A stretch of DNA of 64,000 nucleotides from Stramonita haemastoma (Eukaryota; Mollusca; Gastropoda; Neogastropoda; Muricidae): assembly GCA_030674155.1 (NCBI GenBank), contig CM060342.1, positions 4,568,161 to 4,632,160 of the forward strand, read 5' to 3'. Of the stretch, positions 51,075-64,000 are shown piece after piece. Under the pieces are notes generated by a model. The model made no database searches. It worked only from the letters and a program-made list of their open reading frames with translations, and was not told the DNA's origin. The translations under genes and the position numbers were made by a program. Position 1 is the first letter of the stretch. Each line of letters begins with the position of its first letter.

Positions 51075-54000
51075 GTAAAATGTGGGTTTTTTTTATGTAG
51101 TTGTAAAGTATAAACGATTTTGTAATCTTATAATAATGTGAAATATGTGTTTTGTTGTTCTTTTTACAAAAAATTACGCTGAATGGTATTACATATTATA
51201 GTAAAATGTGTTTGTGTTTTAGTAGAGTAAACAGTGTTTTGAAATATAGTACTGTAAAATGTGTTTTGTAGTGTTTAATGTGTGTTTTGTGCTGTTATGA
51301 TAGAGTAAAATGTGTTGTTTTTCAAAGGTTAGTTGAGTACAGTTCTGATTCTGAAAATGAGGGAGTTTTGAAAACTGTTTTCTGGTGTTCTAGTACTAAA
51401 ACGCTTTCTGTAATAGCATAGTCCAGTAAAGTGTGTTTTGTAGAGTGGTTGTAAAGTATGATGCGCTTTGTTGTCTTAAACGGGAAAATAAGTTTTGTAC
51501 AGTAAAGAATGTTTTGTTGTTTCCTAGAACAGTGAAGAGTTTTATTAAAGAATAGTAAACAGTGTGTTTGTAGTATAACAAAATGTATTTAAATTAATGG
51601 TGTTAACAGTATTGTTACATTCGAGAAAATGTCTTTTTGTGCTGTTGTAGTACAGTAAAATGTGTTTTGTAGTGTGATGGAAAAGTAGATTGGGTTTTTG
51701 TAGTGTTATTTACTGTGAAATCTGAAGTTGCGATTCAAGAAATGTGAAATTCAATAGTAGTACAGCAAGATGTACGCTGGTTTAGGTGTCGGAGTCAAGA
51801 CTATAGCAAATATTACATGACAAATGCTAAACGCTCTACACAGGGTTTTGTCTGCATCTGGGATAATACATGTTGTAACAAAGAATTGTTTGGCTGTGCA
51901 GAACACACAGATTCATTTCCTTCATTGATTGTTCGTGATTATGTAAGTGATATGTGTAACTGCAGAAAGTTATATATCTGTAGCAATGCACTATTCTTGT
52001 ATAGTTCATGGACTATGTAACAAAGCATTCTGCATCCAGATTTATTCCGCTGTTGTGCAGTTCTGATTCTGAAAATGTGGGAGTTTTGATGTAGTACATA
52101 AAATGTTTTCTGGTGTTCTAGTACTAAAAGACTTTCTGTAACAGCATAGTTTAGTAAAATGTGTTTTGTAGAGTGGTTGTAAAGTATGATGATGCGTTCT
52201 GATGTTTTAACAGGTAAAATAGTTTTGAACAGTAAATCATGTTTTATGTATTTCAAGTACAGTGAACTGAGTTTGTTATAGCATAGTAACTGTGTGTTTG
52301 TCTTAGCATAGCAAAATGTGTTTTATGGTGTTATAGTAGAGAATATGTCTTTGTTGTTGTTGCTGTTATGATACAGTAAAATGTGTAAGTTTTGTATGGT
52401 TAAAGAACCGTTAATGTTTGAAATGTACAGTCAAATGTGTCTTGTGGTGTTGTGATACAGAAAATGTCTTTTTGTGTTAATAGTACTGTAAAATGTAGAA
52501 TGCCTCTGACAGTGTTATCATACAGTTATGAGTTATGAAACAGTGAAATGTGTGTGTTTTCTGGACTTCTGATTTTGAAAAAAGTCAGTGCAATATGTTT
52601 GTACAGTCAACCGTTGGTTTCTAGTGTTAACAGCATAGCAAAAAAATGTGATTTGGGGAGTTGGAAGTCTTTTCTATGCTGTTGTGATACAATAAAATAT
52701 GAAGGGTGTTTTGGGTGTAGTTTAGAAAAATGTGCGTGTTTTGGTGTTATAGTAGACGCAATGAATTTTGTGATGTTACAAGTTCGTGAAATGTTTTTTT
52801 CATTTCCTTTTTTGTGTTCATTTTGTGATGTTTTAGTAGAAGAAATCTCACTTTTAAGCTGTTGTGTCTTCTGTATTTTAGGTTTATAGTAGAACAAAAT
52901 GTGTAATCTGTATATTTATTTTTAAAAATATTATAAAAAAAAGGTTATCATTTGAAATGATGAAATTGTGAAATTATAGTAGTCTTAGTGTAAAAAGTGT
53001 TTCGTAATGTTATACATTAGTGAAATGTCTGTTTTGTGCTGTTATATTTATAGTGAATTGTGGGGACTTTTTGCGTTATAGGCTATCTGAGACGTTAAGC
53101 TATGTATTAAGTCTTGTGTTTTTTCGGTTATAGTAGAACAAAATGTGCATTTTGATTATTTTTTTTCTAAATATAGGTTATCATTTGAAATGATGAAATT
53201 GTGAAATTATAGTAATCTGAAAGTAAACATGTGTTTCGTAGTGTTATACGTTATGAAATGTCTGTTTTGTGCTGTTATATATATAGTGAAATGTGAGGGG
53301 GGGTTGCGTTATAGTCTAGAAAAACGTTCAGAAAAGGGAGTAGGAAAACTGTGTTTTTTGTGTTATTGAACAAAAAAATGTTCTTTTATAAGGTTAAAGT
53401 CCCGGTAAATGTGTTAAATGTACTTTGAAATGTGTCTTTTGTGCTGTTATTATACAGTAAAATGTGGAGTGCTTTTTGGTCATAGTAAAGGAAAATGTGT
53501 TTTCTGTTGCTGCAGTGTTTTTCGGCTTTGAGAGTAGAATGTTTTTTGTTGTGTTATCATAGATATTCTTAAAAAACATTGAAATGTGTTGGGTTTTTTT
53601 GCAATTATGATTTTTTTAAATATGATCGTATCACACGAAATGATGAAATTATGAAATTATAGTAGTCTTACGGTAAAATGTGTTTCGTAGTGTTATACAA
53701 CAGTGAAATGTCTGTTTTGTGCTGTTATAGTTCTAGTGATATGTGAGGGGTTTTGCGTTATATGCTAGAAAAACGTTCAGAAAAGTGATTAGGACAACTG
53801 TATTTGTGTGAAATTGTGAAATCATAGTAGTCTTACGGTAAAATGTGTTTCTAGTGATATACAACAGTGAAATGTCTGTTTTGTGCTGTTATAGTTCTAG
53901 TGATATGTGAGGGGTTTTTGCGTTATATGCTAGAAAAACGTTCAGAAAAGTGATTAGGAAAACTGTATTTGTGTGAAATTGTGAAATTATAGTAGTCGTA

Positions 54001-55295
54001 CAAATGTGTTTCGTAGTGTTATACAACAGTGAAATGTCTGTTTTGTGCTGTTATAGTTCTAGTGATATGTGAGGGGTTTTGCGTTGTATGCTAGAAAAAC
54101 GTTCAGAAAAGTAATTAGGAAAAAAATTTTTTGTGTGAAATTGTGAAATTATAGTAGTCAAAGTAAAAATGTGTTTCGTAGTGTTATAAATAAGTGAAAT
54201 GTCTGTTTTGTGCTGTTATATTTCTGCTGAATTGTGAGGTCTTTTTGCATTATAGGCTAGAAAAACGTTCGGAAAGGTGTTTAGGAAATCTGTGTGTTTC
54301 GTTTTATAGAACTTGAAAAATTTTCCTTAATAACGATAAAGTATTGTGTTAAATGTGTTAAATGTACTTTCAAATGTGTCTTTTGTGCTGTTATGATACA
54401 GTAAAATGTGGTGTGGTTTTTGGTCATAGTATAGCAAAATGTCTTTTGTGGTCATAAACCAGAAAATGTTTTGTGTTGCTGCAGTACAGTAAAATGCGTT
54501 TTTTTTAATTTTGAGAGTACAATGTGTTTTGTAGTGTTGACATAGTTATGTGTTTCAAAACAGTGTAATGTGTGTTTTTTTGCATTATGTTTTTTTTTTT
54601 TTTTTTAATGTACGTTCTTTTCACACGGATTGATAAAATTGTGAAATTATAGTAGTATTACGGTAAAAATGTGTTTCGTAGTGTTATACAACAGTCTGTT
54701 TTGTGCTGTTGTATTTCAAGTAAAACGTAAAGGTGTTTTGCCTTTTAGGCTAGAAAAAACGTTCAGAAAAGTGTTTAGGAAAACTGCTTTTTGTGTTATA
54801 GAACAGAAAAATGTTCTTTTGTAAGGTTAAAGTACCGTTAGATGTGTTAAATGTACTTTCAAATGTGGCTTTTGTGCTGTTATGTGGTGTAGTTTTTAGT
54901 CAAAATACATCAAAATGAGTTTTTGTGGTTATAATACAGAAAATGTTTTGTGTTGCTGTAGTACAGTAAAACGCGTTTTTCGTGTAACAGTAGAATGTTT
55001 TTTGTGGTGTTATTATAGTTACAAAACAGTGTAATGTGTTTGTTTTTTTACTAGTATGATTTTTTTTTAAATGTAGATTATCATTTCAATGATGAAATTG
55101 TGAAATTATAATAGTTTCAAAGTAAAAGTGCGTTTCGTAGTGTTATACATTAGTAAAATGTCGGTTTTGTGCTGTTATTCTTATGGTGTATTTTGACGTC
55201 CTTTTGCGTTATAGTATAGAAAAACGTTCAGTAAAGTGTTTAGAAATCTTTGTTTTTCGTATTATAGAACAGAAAAATGTCTTTTTTAATAAGGT
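51075..55295. repeat. Satellite family A array (tail unit Q)
   Basis: Contains the tail-type spacer (51,769-52,060), the tail-type 12-bp deletion at 53,511-53,520 and a tail-type 165-bp series (53,620-54,190), then cassettes leading to the next head unit at 55,296. It matches 23,337-27,912 wherever that copy is readable. Confidence 0.92.
51769..52060. other. Conserved non-repetitive spacer, tail type (copy Q)
   Basis: Same spacer as in the head units but with 15 extra bases (AGTCAAGACTATAGC, 51,793-51,807), TGGCTGTGCAGAACACAC in place of TGGCTGCCATTCTGCACAC, and TTCCGCTG in place of TTCCCCTG. These differences are shared with the corrupted P tail copy at 24,344-24,645. Confidence 0.75.
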
Positions 55296-56240
55296 TAAAG
55301 TACCGGTAAATGTGTGAAATGTACTTTCAAATGTGTCTTTTGTGCTGTTATGATACAGTAAAATGTGGTGTTGTTTTTGGTCATAAGTACAGGAAAATGT
55401 GTCTTTTGTTGTCATAAACCAGAAAATGTTTTGTGTTGCTGCAGTACAGTAAAATGCGTTTATTAGTTTTGAGAGCAGAATAGCTCTTATAGTGTTATCA
55501 TAGTTATGTGTTACAAAACAATCAAAAGTGTGGGGTTTTTTAATTACAATTATGATTTAAAAATAAAAGATAGGTTAGCATTTGAAATGATGAACCTTTG
55601 AAATCATAGTAGTCTTGAGGTAAAAATGTGTTTTTAGTGTTCTGCAACAGTGAAATGCGTGTTTTGTGCTGTTATATCTATAGTGAAATGTGAGGCTGTT
55701 TTGTGTTAGAGACTAGAAAAACGTTCAGAAAAGTGTTTAGGAAAACTGGGTTTTTTTGTTATAGAACAGAAAAATGTTCTTTTATAAGGTTAAAGTATCG
55801 GAAATGTGTTAAATGAAATGTCTTTTTTTGCTGTTATTATACAGTAAAATTGGTATGGCTACTGGTCATAGTACAGCAAATATTTGTCTTTTGTGGTCAT
55901 AAACCAGAAAATGTTTTGTGTTCCTTCGTTAAATATGGCAAAAGTACTTTAAAGTGTGTCTTTTGTGCTGTTATGATACATTAAAATGTGTTTTGAATTT
56001 TGGTCAAAGTACAGCAAATATTTGTCTTTTGTGTTCATCAACCAGAAAATGTTATGTGTTGCTGTAGTACAGTAAAATGTGATTTTTAGTTTTGAGAGTA
56101 GAATATTTTTTGTCGTGTTAACATAGTTATGTGTTACAAAACAGTGAAATGTGTGTTTTTTGTAATTATGATTTTTCTTTTAATGTAGCTTCCCTTATCA
56201 CACGGATTGATGAAATTGTAAAATTATAGTAGTATTACGG
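55296..56240. repeat. Satellite family A array, start of unit R
   Basis: Third occurrence of the head-unit start. Nearly identical to 1-943 and 27,913-28,863, with shared head-type features such as GAGAGCAGAATAGCTC. No gene. Confidence 0.92.
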
Positions 56241-57804
56241 AAAATCTGATCCACCTTTTCCAGGACGGGTCCAAAATCGAAACCAACTTTTCCTAGTCAG
56301 GTCCAAAATTCATTCTAACCATCCATTCTCATCGTCTAAAATCCACCTTTTATTGGTTGTGTTAAAAGTCCAACCCACCTTTCCAAAAATGCAAGCCACC
56401 TCTTGGTACTTTTGTCTAAAATCAAACCCACTATTTCTTGGTCAGATCCAAATCCAACCTCATTTTGTGTTCCTGGTCAGTTCAAAAATCAACCCACCTT
56501 TTCCTAATCAGGTACAAAAACTGATCCACCTTTTCCTCGTCAGATCCAAAATCAAACCCAACATTTCCTGGTCAAGTCCAAAATGGAAACCCACCAGGCT
56601 ATGGTCAGGTCCTAAATATAACCCACCATTTCCTGGTAAGGTCCAAATCCAACTCACCATGTCCCAGTCAGGTCAAAAATCCAACCCAACAGTCCATGGT
56701 CAGGTTTAAAATCTGATCCACCTTTTGCCGGTCAGGTCAAAAATCCAACCCACCATTTCCTGGTCAAGTCCAAAATGCAAACAACAATTTCCTGGTCAGG
56801 TCCAAAATCCGATCCACCTTTTCAAAATAGCAAATCCAACCCACCATTTCCTGGTAAGGTTCCAAAATCTGATGCACCTTTTGCTCGTTGGGTCCAAAAT
56901 CCAATCCATGTTTTCCTGGTCAGATCCAAAATTAGCTGTACACACCTTTCTATCGTCTAAATTCGACCTTTCATTGGTTTGGTTAAAATCAAACCCATCT
57001 TTTCCTGATCCCTTCCAAAATGCAACCAAACCTCTTCGTACTTTTGTCTCAAAACGAACCCACGTTGCATGGTTAGTTCAAAATCAGAGTACAGACCCAC
57101 TATTCTGGTTCAGGTCCAACAGTCAACCCACCTATTCCTGATCAGGTCAACAAATCGAACCCCATTCCTGGTCAGGTCCAAAATCTGATCCACCTTTTCC
57201 TGTCAGGTCCAAAATCTGAACCACCAGTTCCTGGTCAGGTCCAAAATCTGACCACCTGTTTCCTGTCAGGTCCAAAATCTGAACCACCTTTTCCTGTCAG
57301 GTCCAAAATGAACCCACCTTTTTCCTGGTGAGGTCCAAAATCACCACTTTCTGGAGGGTCCAAAATCCAATCCACCTTTTCTGGTCAGGTCCAAATCGAA
57401 TCAATACACCTTTCCTGGTCAGGTCCAAAATCGACCCACCTTTTCCTGGTCAGGTCCAAAATCTGATCCACCATTTCCTGGTCAGGTCCAAAATGCAACC
57501 TACCATTCCATGGTCAGATTCAAAATGAGATCCACCTATTCATGGTCAGGTCAACAGGTCCAAAATCAACCCACCTATTCCTGGTCAGGTCCAAAATCCA
57601 ACCCACCATTTCATGGTTAGGTCCAAAATCTGATCCACCTTTTCCTGGTTAGGTCCAAAATCCAACCCACCATTTCCTGGTCAGGTCCAAAATCTGATCC
57701 ACCTTTTCCTGGTCAGGTCCAAAGTCTGATCCATATTTTCCTGGTCAGGTCCAAAATCCAATCCACCCTTTCCTTGTCATGTTCAAAATCCAATGCACCA
57801 TTCA
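56241..57804. repeat. Satellite family B array (unit R)
   Basis: Head-type B array. Between about 57,060 and 57,440 it has many one- to several-base deletions relative to the P and Q copies (for example CACGTTGCATGGTTAGTTC), then returns to clean 32-bp units. This is a local quality dip rather than a distinct repeat type. Confidence 0.9.
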
Positions 57805-60800
57805 GTAAAATGTGATTGTTTTTTTTATGTAGTTGTAAAGTATAAACGATTTTGTAATCTTATAATATGGTGAAATATGTGTTTCCTGTTGTTCTTTTTA
57901 CAATAAATTACGCTGAATGGTATTACATATTATAGTAAAATGTGTTTGTGTTTTAGTAGAGTAAACAGTGTTTTGAAATATAGTATTGTAAAATGTGTTT
58001 TGTAGTGTTTAATGTGTGTTTTGTGCTGTTATGATGGAGTAAAATGTGTTGTTTTTCAAGGTTAGTTGAGTACAGTTCTGATTCTGAAAATGAGGGAGTT
58101 TTGAAAACTGTGTTTTCTGGTGTTCTAATACTAAAACGCTTTCTGTAATAGCATAGTGTGTTTTGTAGAGTGGTTGTAAAGTATGATGCGCTTTGTTGTC
58201 TTAAACGGGAAAATATGTTTTGTACAGTAAAGAATGTTTTGTTGTTTCCTAGAACAGTGAAGAGTTTTATTAAAGCATAGTAAACAGTGTGTTTGTAGTA
58301 TAGCAAAATGTATTTAAATTAATGGTGTTAACAGTATTGTTACATTCGAGAAAATGTCTTTTGTGCTGTTGTAGTACAGTAAAATGTGTTTTGTAGTGTG
58401 ATGGGAAAGTAGATTGGGTTTTTGTAGTGTATACAGTAATGTACTGGACTGTGAAATCTGCAGTTTTGTGGTTGCGATTCCAGAAATGTGAAATTTAATA
58501 GTAGTACAGCAAGATGTACGCTGGTTTAGGTGTCGGAAATATTACATGACAAATGCTAAACGCTCTACACAGGGTTTTGTCTGCATCTGGGATAATACAT
58601 GTTGTAACAAAGAATTGTTTGGCTGCCATTCTGCACACAAATTCATTTCCTTCATTGATCGTTCGTGATTATGTAAGTGATATGTGTAACTGCAGAAAGT
58701 TATATATCTGTAGCAATGCACTATTCTTGTATAGTTCATGGACTATGTAACAAAGGATTCTGCATCCAGATTTATTCCCCTGTTGTGCAGTTCTGATTCT
58801 GAAAATGTGGGAGTTTTGATGTAGTACAGAAAAATGTGTTTTCTGGTGTTCTAGTACTAAAAGGCTTTCTGTAACAGCATAGTTTAGTAAAATGTGTTTT
58901 GTAGAGTGGTTGTAAAGTATGATGATGCGTTCTGATGTTTTAACAGGTAAAATAGCTTTTGAACAGTAAATCATGTTTTATGATATTTCAAGTACAGTGA
59001 ACTGAGTTTGTTATAGCATAGTAAACTGTGTGTTTGTGTCTTTAGTATAGCAAAATGTGTTTTATGGTGTTATAGTAGAGACTATGTCTTGTGTTGTTGT
59101 TTGCTGTTATGATACAGTAAAATGTGTAAGTTTTGTATGGTTAAAGAACCGTTAATGTTTGAAATGTACAGTCAAATGTGTCTTGTGGTGTTGTGATACA
59201 GAAAATGTCTTTTTGTGTTAATAGTACTGTAAAATGTAGAATGCCTCTGACAGTGTTATCATACAGTTATGAGTTATGAAACAGTGAAATGTGTGTGTTT
59301 TCTGGACTTCTGATTTTGAAAAAAGTCAGTGCAATATGTTTGTACAGTCAACCGTTGGTTTCTAGTGTTAACAGCATAGCAAAAAAAATGTGATTTGGGG
59401 AGTTGGAAGTCTTTTCTATGCTGTTGTGATACAATAAAATATGAAGGGTGTTTTGGGTGTAGTTTAGAAAAATGTGCGTGTTTTGGTGTTATAGTAGACG
59501 CAATGAATTTTGTGATGTTACAAGTTCGTGAAATGTTTTTTTCATTTCCTTTTTTGTGTTCATTTTGTGATGTTTTAGTAGAAGAAATCTCACTTTTAAG
59601 CTGTTGTGTCTTCTGTATTTTAGGTTATAGTAGAACAAAATGTGTAATCTGTATATTTATTTTTAAAAAATATAAAAAAAAAAGGTTATCATTTGAAATG
59701 ATGAAATTGTGAAATTATAGTAGTCTTAGTGTAAAAAGTGTTTCGTAATGTTATACATTAGTGAAATGTCTGTTTTGTGCTGTTATATTTATAGTGAATT
59801 GTGGGGACTTTTTGCGTTATAGGCTATCTGAGACGTTAAGCTATGTATTAAGTCTTGTGTTTTTTCGGTTATAGTAGAACAAAATGTGCATTTTGATTAT
59901 TTTTTTTCTAAATATAGGTTATCATTTGAAATGATGAAATTGTGAAATTATAGTAATCTGAAAGTAAACATGTGTTTCGTAGTGTTATACGCTATGAAAT
60001 GTCTGTTTTGTGCTGTTATATATATAGTGAAATGTGAGGGGGGGTTGCGTTATAGTCTAGAAAAACGTTCAGAAAAGGGAGTAGGAAAACTGTGTTTTTT
60101 GTGTTATTGAACAAAAAAATGTTCTTTTATAAGGTTAAAGTCCCGGTAAATGTGTTAAATGTACTTTGAAATGTGTCTTTTGTGCTGTTATTATACAGTA
60201 AAATGTGGAGTGCTTTTTGGTCATAGTAAAGGAAAATGTGTTTTCTGTTGCTGCAGTACAGTTAAATGTGTTTTTCGGCTTTGAGAGTAGAATGTTTTTT
60301 GTTGTGTTATCATAGATATCTCTTAAAAAACATTGAGATGTGTTGGGTTTTTTTGCAATTATGATTTTTTAAAAATATGAACGATCACACGAAATGATGA
60401 AATTATGAAATTATAGTAGTCTTACGGTAAAAATGTGTTTCGTAGTGTTATACAACAGTGAAATGTCTGTTTTGTGCTGTTATAATTCTAGTGATATGTG
60501 AGGGGTTTTGCGTTATATGCTAGAAAAACGTTCAGAAAAGTGATTAGGACAACTGTATTTGTGTGAAATTGTGAAATTATAGTAGTCTTACGGTAAAAAT
60601 GTGTTTCGTAGTGATATACAACAGTGAAATGTCTGTTTTGTGCTGTTATAGTTCTAGTGATATGTGAGGGGTTTTGCGTTATATGCTAGAAAAACGTTCA
60701 GAAAAGTGATTAGAAAAACTGTATTTGTGTGAAATTGTGAAATTATAGTAATCAAAGTACAAATGTGTTTCGTAGTGTTATACAACAGTGAAATGTCTGT

Positions 60801-61976
60801 TTTGTGCTGTTATAGTTCTAGTGATATGTGAGGTTTTTGCGTTAGTATGCTAGAAAAACGTTCAGAAAAGTATTAGGAAAACTGTATTTGTGTGAAATAT
60901 AGTAGTAAAGTACAAAATGTGTTTCGTAGTGTTAAACAGTGAAATGTCTGTTTTGTGCTGTATAATTCTAGTGAAATGTGAGGGGTTTTGCGTTTAGCTA
61001 GAAAAACGTTCAGAAAGTATTAGGAAAACTGTTTTGTGTAAATTGTGAAATTTAGTTCAAAGTAAAAATGTGTTGAGTGTTAAAATAAGTAAATGTTTTT
61101 GTGCTGTTATATTTCTGCTGAATTGTGAGGTCTTTTTGCATTATAGGCTAGAAAATGTTTTGTGTTGCTGCAGTACAGTAAAATGCGTTTTTTTAATTTT
61201 GAGAGTACAATGTGTTTTGTAGTGTTGACATAGTTATGTGTTTCAAAACAGTGTAATGTGTGTTTTTTTGCGATTATGTTTTTTTTTTTTTTTTAATGTA
61301 CGTTTTTTTCACACGGATTGATAAAATTGTGAAATTATAGTAGTATTACGGTAAAAATGTGTTTCGTAGTGTTTTGTGCTGTTGTATAGTAAAACGTAAA
61401 GGTGTTTTGCCTTTTAGGCTAGAAAAAACGTTCAGAAAAGTGTTTAGGAAAACTGCTTTTTGTGTTATAGAACAGAAAAATGTTCTTTTGTAAGGTTAAA
61501 GTACCGTTAGATGTGTTAAATGTACTTTCAAATGTGGCTTTTGTGCTGTTATGATACAGTAAAATGTGGTGTAGTTTTTAGTCAAAATACATCAAAATGA
61601 GTCTTTTGTAGTTATAATACAGAAAATGTTTTGTGTTGCTGTAGTACAGTAAAACGCGTTTTTCGTGTAACAGTAGAATGTTTTTTGTGGTGTTATTATA
61701 GTTAGAAAACAGTGTAATGTGTTGTTTTTTTACTAGTATGATTTTTTTTTTAAAAATGTAGATTATCATTTCAAATGATGAAATTGTGAAATTATAATAG
61801 TTTCAAAGTAAAAGTGCGTTTCGTAGTCATTAGTAAAATGTCGGTTTTGTGCTGTTATATTTATGGTGTATTTTGACGTCCTTTTGCGTTATAGTATAGA
61901 AAAACGTTCAGTAAAGTGTTTAGGAAATCTTTGTTTTTCGTATTATAGAACAGAAAAATGTCTTTTTTAATAAGGT
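57805..61976. repeat. Satellite family A array (unit R), recombinant head/tail
   Basis: Head-type up to about 61,020: head-type spacer at 58,513-58,790 and intact TACAGTTAAATG near 60,258. Tail-type follows from about 61,050 (TATTTCTGCTGAATTGTGAGG-like sequence near 61,110, as at 54,225). A deletion of about 215 bp relative to 54,250-54,470 follows at about 61,153. Local deletions from about 60,830 to 61,100 suggest a consensus quality dip. Confidence 0.88.
58513..58790. other. Conserved non-repetitive spacer, head type (unit R)
   Basis: Almost identical to 31,167-31,444, with one visible substitution (CACACAAATTC for CACACAGATTC near 58,638). It lacks the 15-bp tail-type segment, which places this part of R in the head class. 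Confidence 0.75.
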
Positions 61977-62918
61977 TAAAGTACCGGTAAATGTGTGAAA
62001 TGTACTTTCAAATGTGTCTTTTGTGCTGTTATGATACAGTAAAATGTGGTGTTGGTTTTGGTCATAAGTACAGGAAAATGTGTCTTTTGTTGTCATAAAC
62101 CAGAAAATGTTTTGTGTTGCTGCAGTACAGTAAAATGCGTTTATTAGTTTTGAGAGCAGATAGCTCTTATAGTGTTATAGTTATGTGTTACAAAACAATC
62201 AAAAGTGTGGGGTTTTTTAATTACAATTATGATTTAAAATAAAGATAGGTTAGCATTTGAAATGATGAACCTTTGAAATCATAGTAGTCTTGAGGTAAAA
62301 ATGTGTTTTGTAGTGTTCTGCAACAGTGAAATGCTTTGTTTTGTGCTGTTATATCTATAGTGAATGTGAGGCTGTTTTGCGTTAGGACTAGAAAAACGTT
62401 CAGAAAAGTGTTTAGGAAAACTGGTTTTTTTGTTATAGAACAGAAAAATGTTCTTTTATAAGGTTAAAGTATCGGAAATGTGTTAAATGTACTTTGAAAT
62501 GTCTTTTTTTGCTGTTTTATACAGTAAAATGTGGTATGGCTTACTGGTCATATTTACAGCAAATATTTGTCTTTTGTGGTCATAAACCAGAAAATGTTTT
62601 GTGTTCCTTCGTTAAATATGGCAAAAGTACTTTAAAGTGTGTCTTTTGTGCTGTTATGATACATTAAAATGTGTTTTGAATTTTGGTCAAAGTACAGCAA
62701 ATATTTGTCTTTTGTGGTCATAAACCAGAAAATGTTTTTGTTGCTGAGGTACAGTAAAATGTGATTTTTAGTTTTGAGAGTACAATATTTTTGTCGTGTT
62801 AACATAGTTATGTGTTACAAAACAGTGAAATGTGTGTTTTTTGTAATTATGATTTTTTTTAATGTAGCTTCTTATCACACGGAATTGATGAAATTGTAAA
62901 ATTATAGTAGTATTACGG
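61977..62918. repeat. Satellite family A array, start of a fourth head unit
   Basis: TAAAGTACCGGTAAATGTG restarts here, 6,681 bp after unit R. It is head-type with small deletions (for example GAGAGCAGATAGCTC). The unit continues beyond the window. Confidence 0.9.
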
Positions 62919-64000
62919 AAAATCTGATCCACCTTTTCCAGGACGGGTCCAAAATCGAAACCAACTTTTCCTAGTCAGGTCCAAAATTCATTCTAACCAT
63001 CTATTCTCATCGTCGAAAATACACCTTTTTCTTGGTTGTGTTAAAAGTCCAACCCACCTTTTCCTTATCCTGTCCAAAAATGAAGCCACCTCTTGGTACT
63101 TTTTCTAAAATCAAACCCACTATTTCTTGGTCAGATCCAAATCCAACCTCATTTTGTGTTCCTGGTCAGTTCAAAAATACCAACCCACCTTTTCCTAATC
63201 AGGTACAAAAACTGATCCACCTTTTCCTCGTCAGATCCAAAATCAAACCCAACATTTCCTGGTCAAGTCCAAAATGGAACCCACCAGGCTATGGTCAGGT
63301 CCTAAATATAACCCACCATTTCCTGGTAAGGTCCAAAATCCAACTCACCATGTCCCAGTCAGGTCAAAAATCCAACCCAACAGTCCATGGTCAGGTTTAA
63401 AATCTGATCCACTTTTGCCGGTCAGGTCAAAAATCCAACCCACCATTTCCTGGTCAAGTCCAAAATGCAAACAACAATTTCCTGGTCAGGTCCAAAATCG
63501 ATCCACCTTTTCTGGTCAGGTCCAAATCCAACCCACCATTTCCTGGTAAGGTCCAAAATCTGATGCACCTTTTGCTCGTTGGGTCCAAAATCCAATCCAT
63601 GTTTTCCTGGTCAGATCCAAAAATTAGCTGTACACACCTTTTCTTATCATCTAAATTCGACCTTTCATTGGTTGGGTTAAAAATCAAACCCATCTTTTCC
63701 TGATCCCTTCCAAAATGCAACCAACCTCTTCGTACTTTTGTCTCAAAACGAACCCACTGTTGCATGGTTACGTCCAAACCCAACCTCATTTTGTGTTTTT
63801 AGTACAGACCCACATATTCCTGGTCAGGTCCAAAGTCGAACCCACCTTTTCCTGATCAGGTCAAAAATCAGAACCACCAGTTCCTGGTCAGGTCCAAAAT
63901 CTGATCCACCTTTTCCTTGTCAGGTCCAAAATCTGAACCACCAGTTCCTGGTCAGATCCAAAATCTGACCCACTGTTTTCCTTGTCAGGTCCAAAATCTG
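62919..64000. repeat. Satellite family B array, truncated by window end
   Basis: Head-position B array beginning AAAATCTGATCC. It retains CCTTATCCTGTCC near 63,062, as in the tail array at 49,640, which the P, Q and R head arrays lack. This fourth unit is therefore not simply a copy of R. It runs off the window. Confidence 0.9.

Overview
The window is eukaryotic, non-genic, repeat-dominated DNA, most likely from a mollusc and probably a gastropod. That assignment rests on recognition from memory: a tRNA-derived SINE of a type common in molluscs, a LINE ending in a TTATTG-type 3' tail, and a hAT transposon. I see no host single-copy gene, no rRNA gene and no free-standing tRNA gene. The only intact long reading frame is a 721-residue hAT transposase on the minus strand at 35,402-37,567. 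Most other open frames are accidental products of satellite monomers or CA runs.

About 85% of the window is two satellite families in alternating blocks. Family A (T/G-rich on the plus strand, monomer about 30-33 bp, core ACAGTAAAATGTG) is organised into about 165-bp and about 470-500-bp cassettes. Family B (C/A-rich on the plus strand, monomer 32 bp, core CCTGGTCAGGTCCAAAATC) carries its own longer-range marker block. The two families make a larger unit. 'Head' units (H) start at 1, 27,913, 55,296 and 61,977. 'Tail' units (T) start near 21,100 (corrupted) and at 48,522. H and T are each about 6.7 kb when compact. In the first two H units about 14 kb of extra sequence follows: a non-LTR 3' end, a CA microsatellite, a 4-kb B array, more A array and a SINE. 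H plus extra plus T forms a super-unit of about 24.5 kb before later transposon insertions. Copy P is 1-27,912 and copy Q is 27,913-55,295. A third unit, R (55,296-61,976), looks like a recombinant H/T unit that lost the interior. A fourth starts at 61,977 and runs off the window.

P and Q form a natural experiment. P carries a degenerate, near full-length LINE (about 6,849-11,690) inside the CA microsatellite, and Q has the empty CA site. Q carries the intact hAT element (35,073-37,966, matching terminal inverted repeats, 7-bp target duplication), and P has the empty site at 12,113-12,119. Both copies share the SINE and the older LINE/SINE 3' fragment. Either a tandem segmental duplication was followed by private insertions, or two haplotypes were laid end to end by the assembler.

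Sequence quality matters here. From about 11.8 kb onward copy P becomes progressively homopolymer-inflated. It is nearly unreadable from about 19.2 to 25.17 kb, including about 660 bp of almost pure T, and then recovers abruptly near 25,180. The clean counterpart of that stretch lies in Q (34.7-52.6 kb). Biology should therefore be read from Q. The frameshifts in the P LINE may be partly sequencing error.
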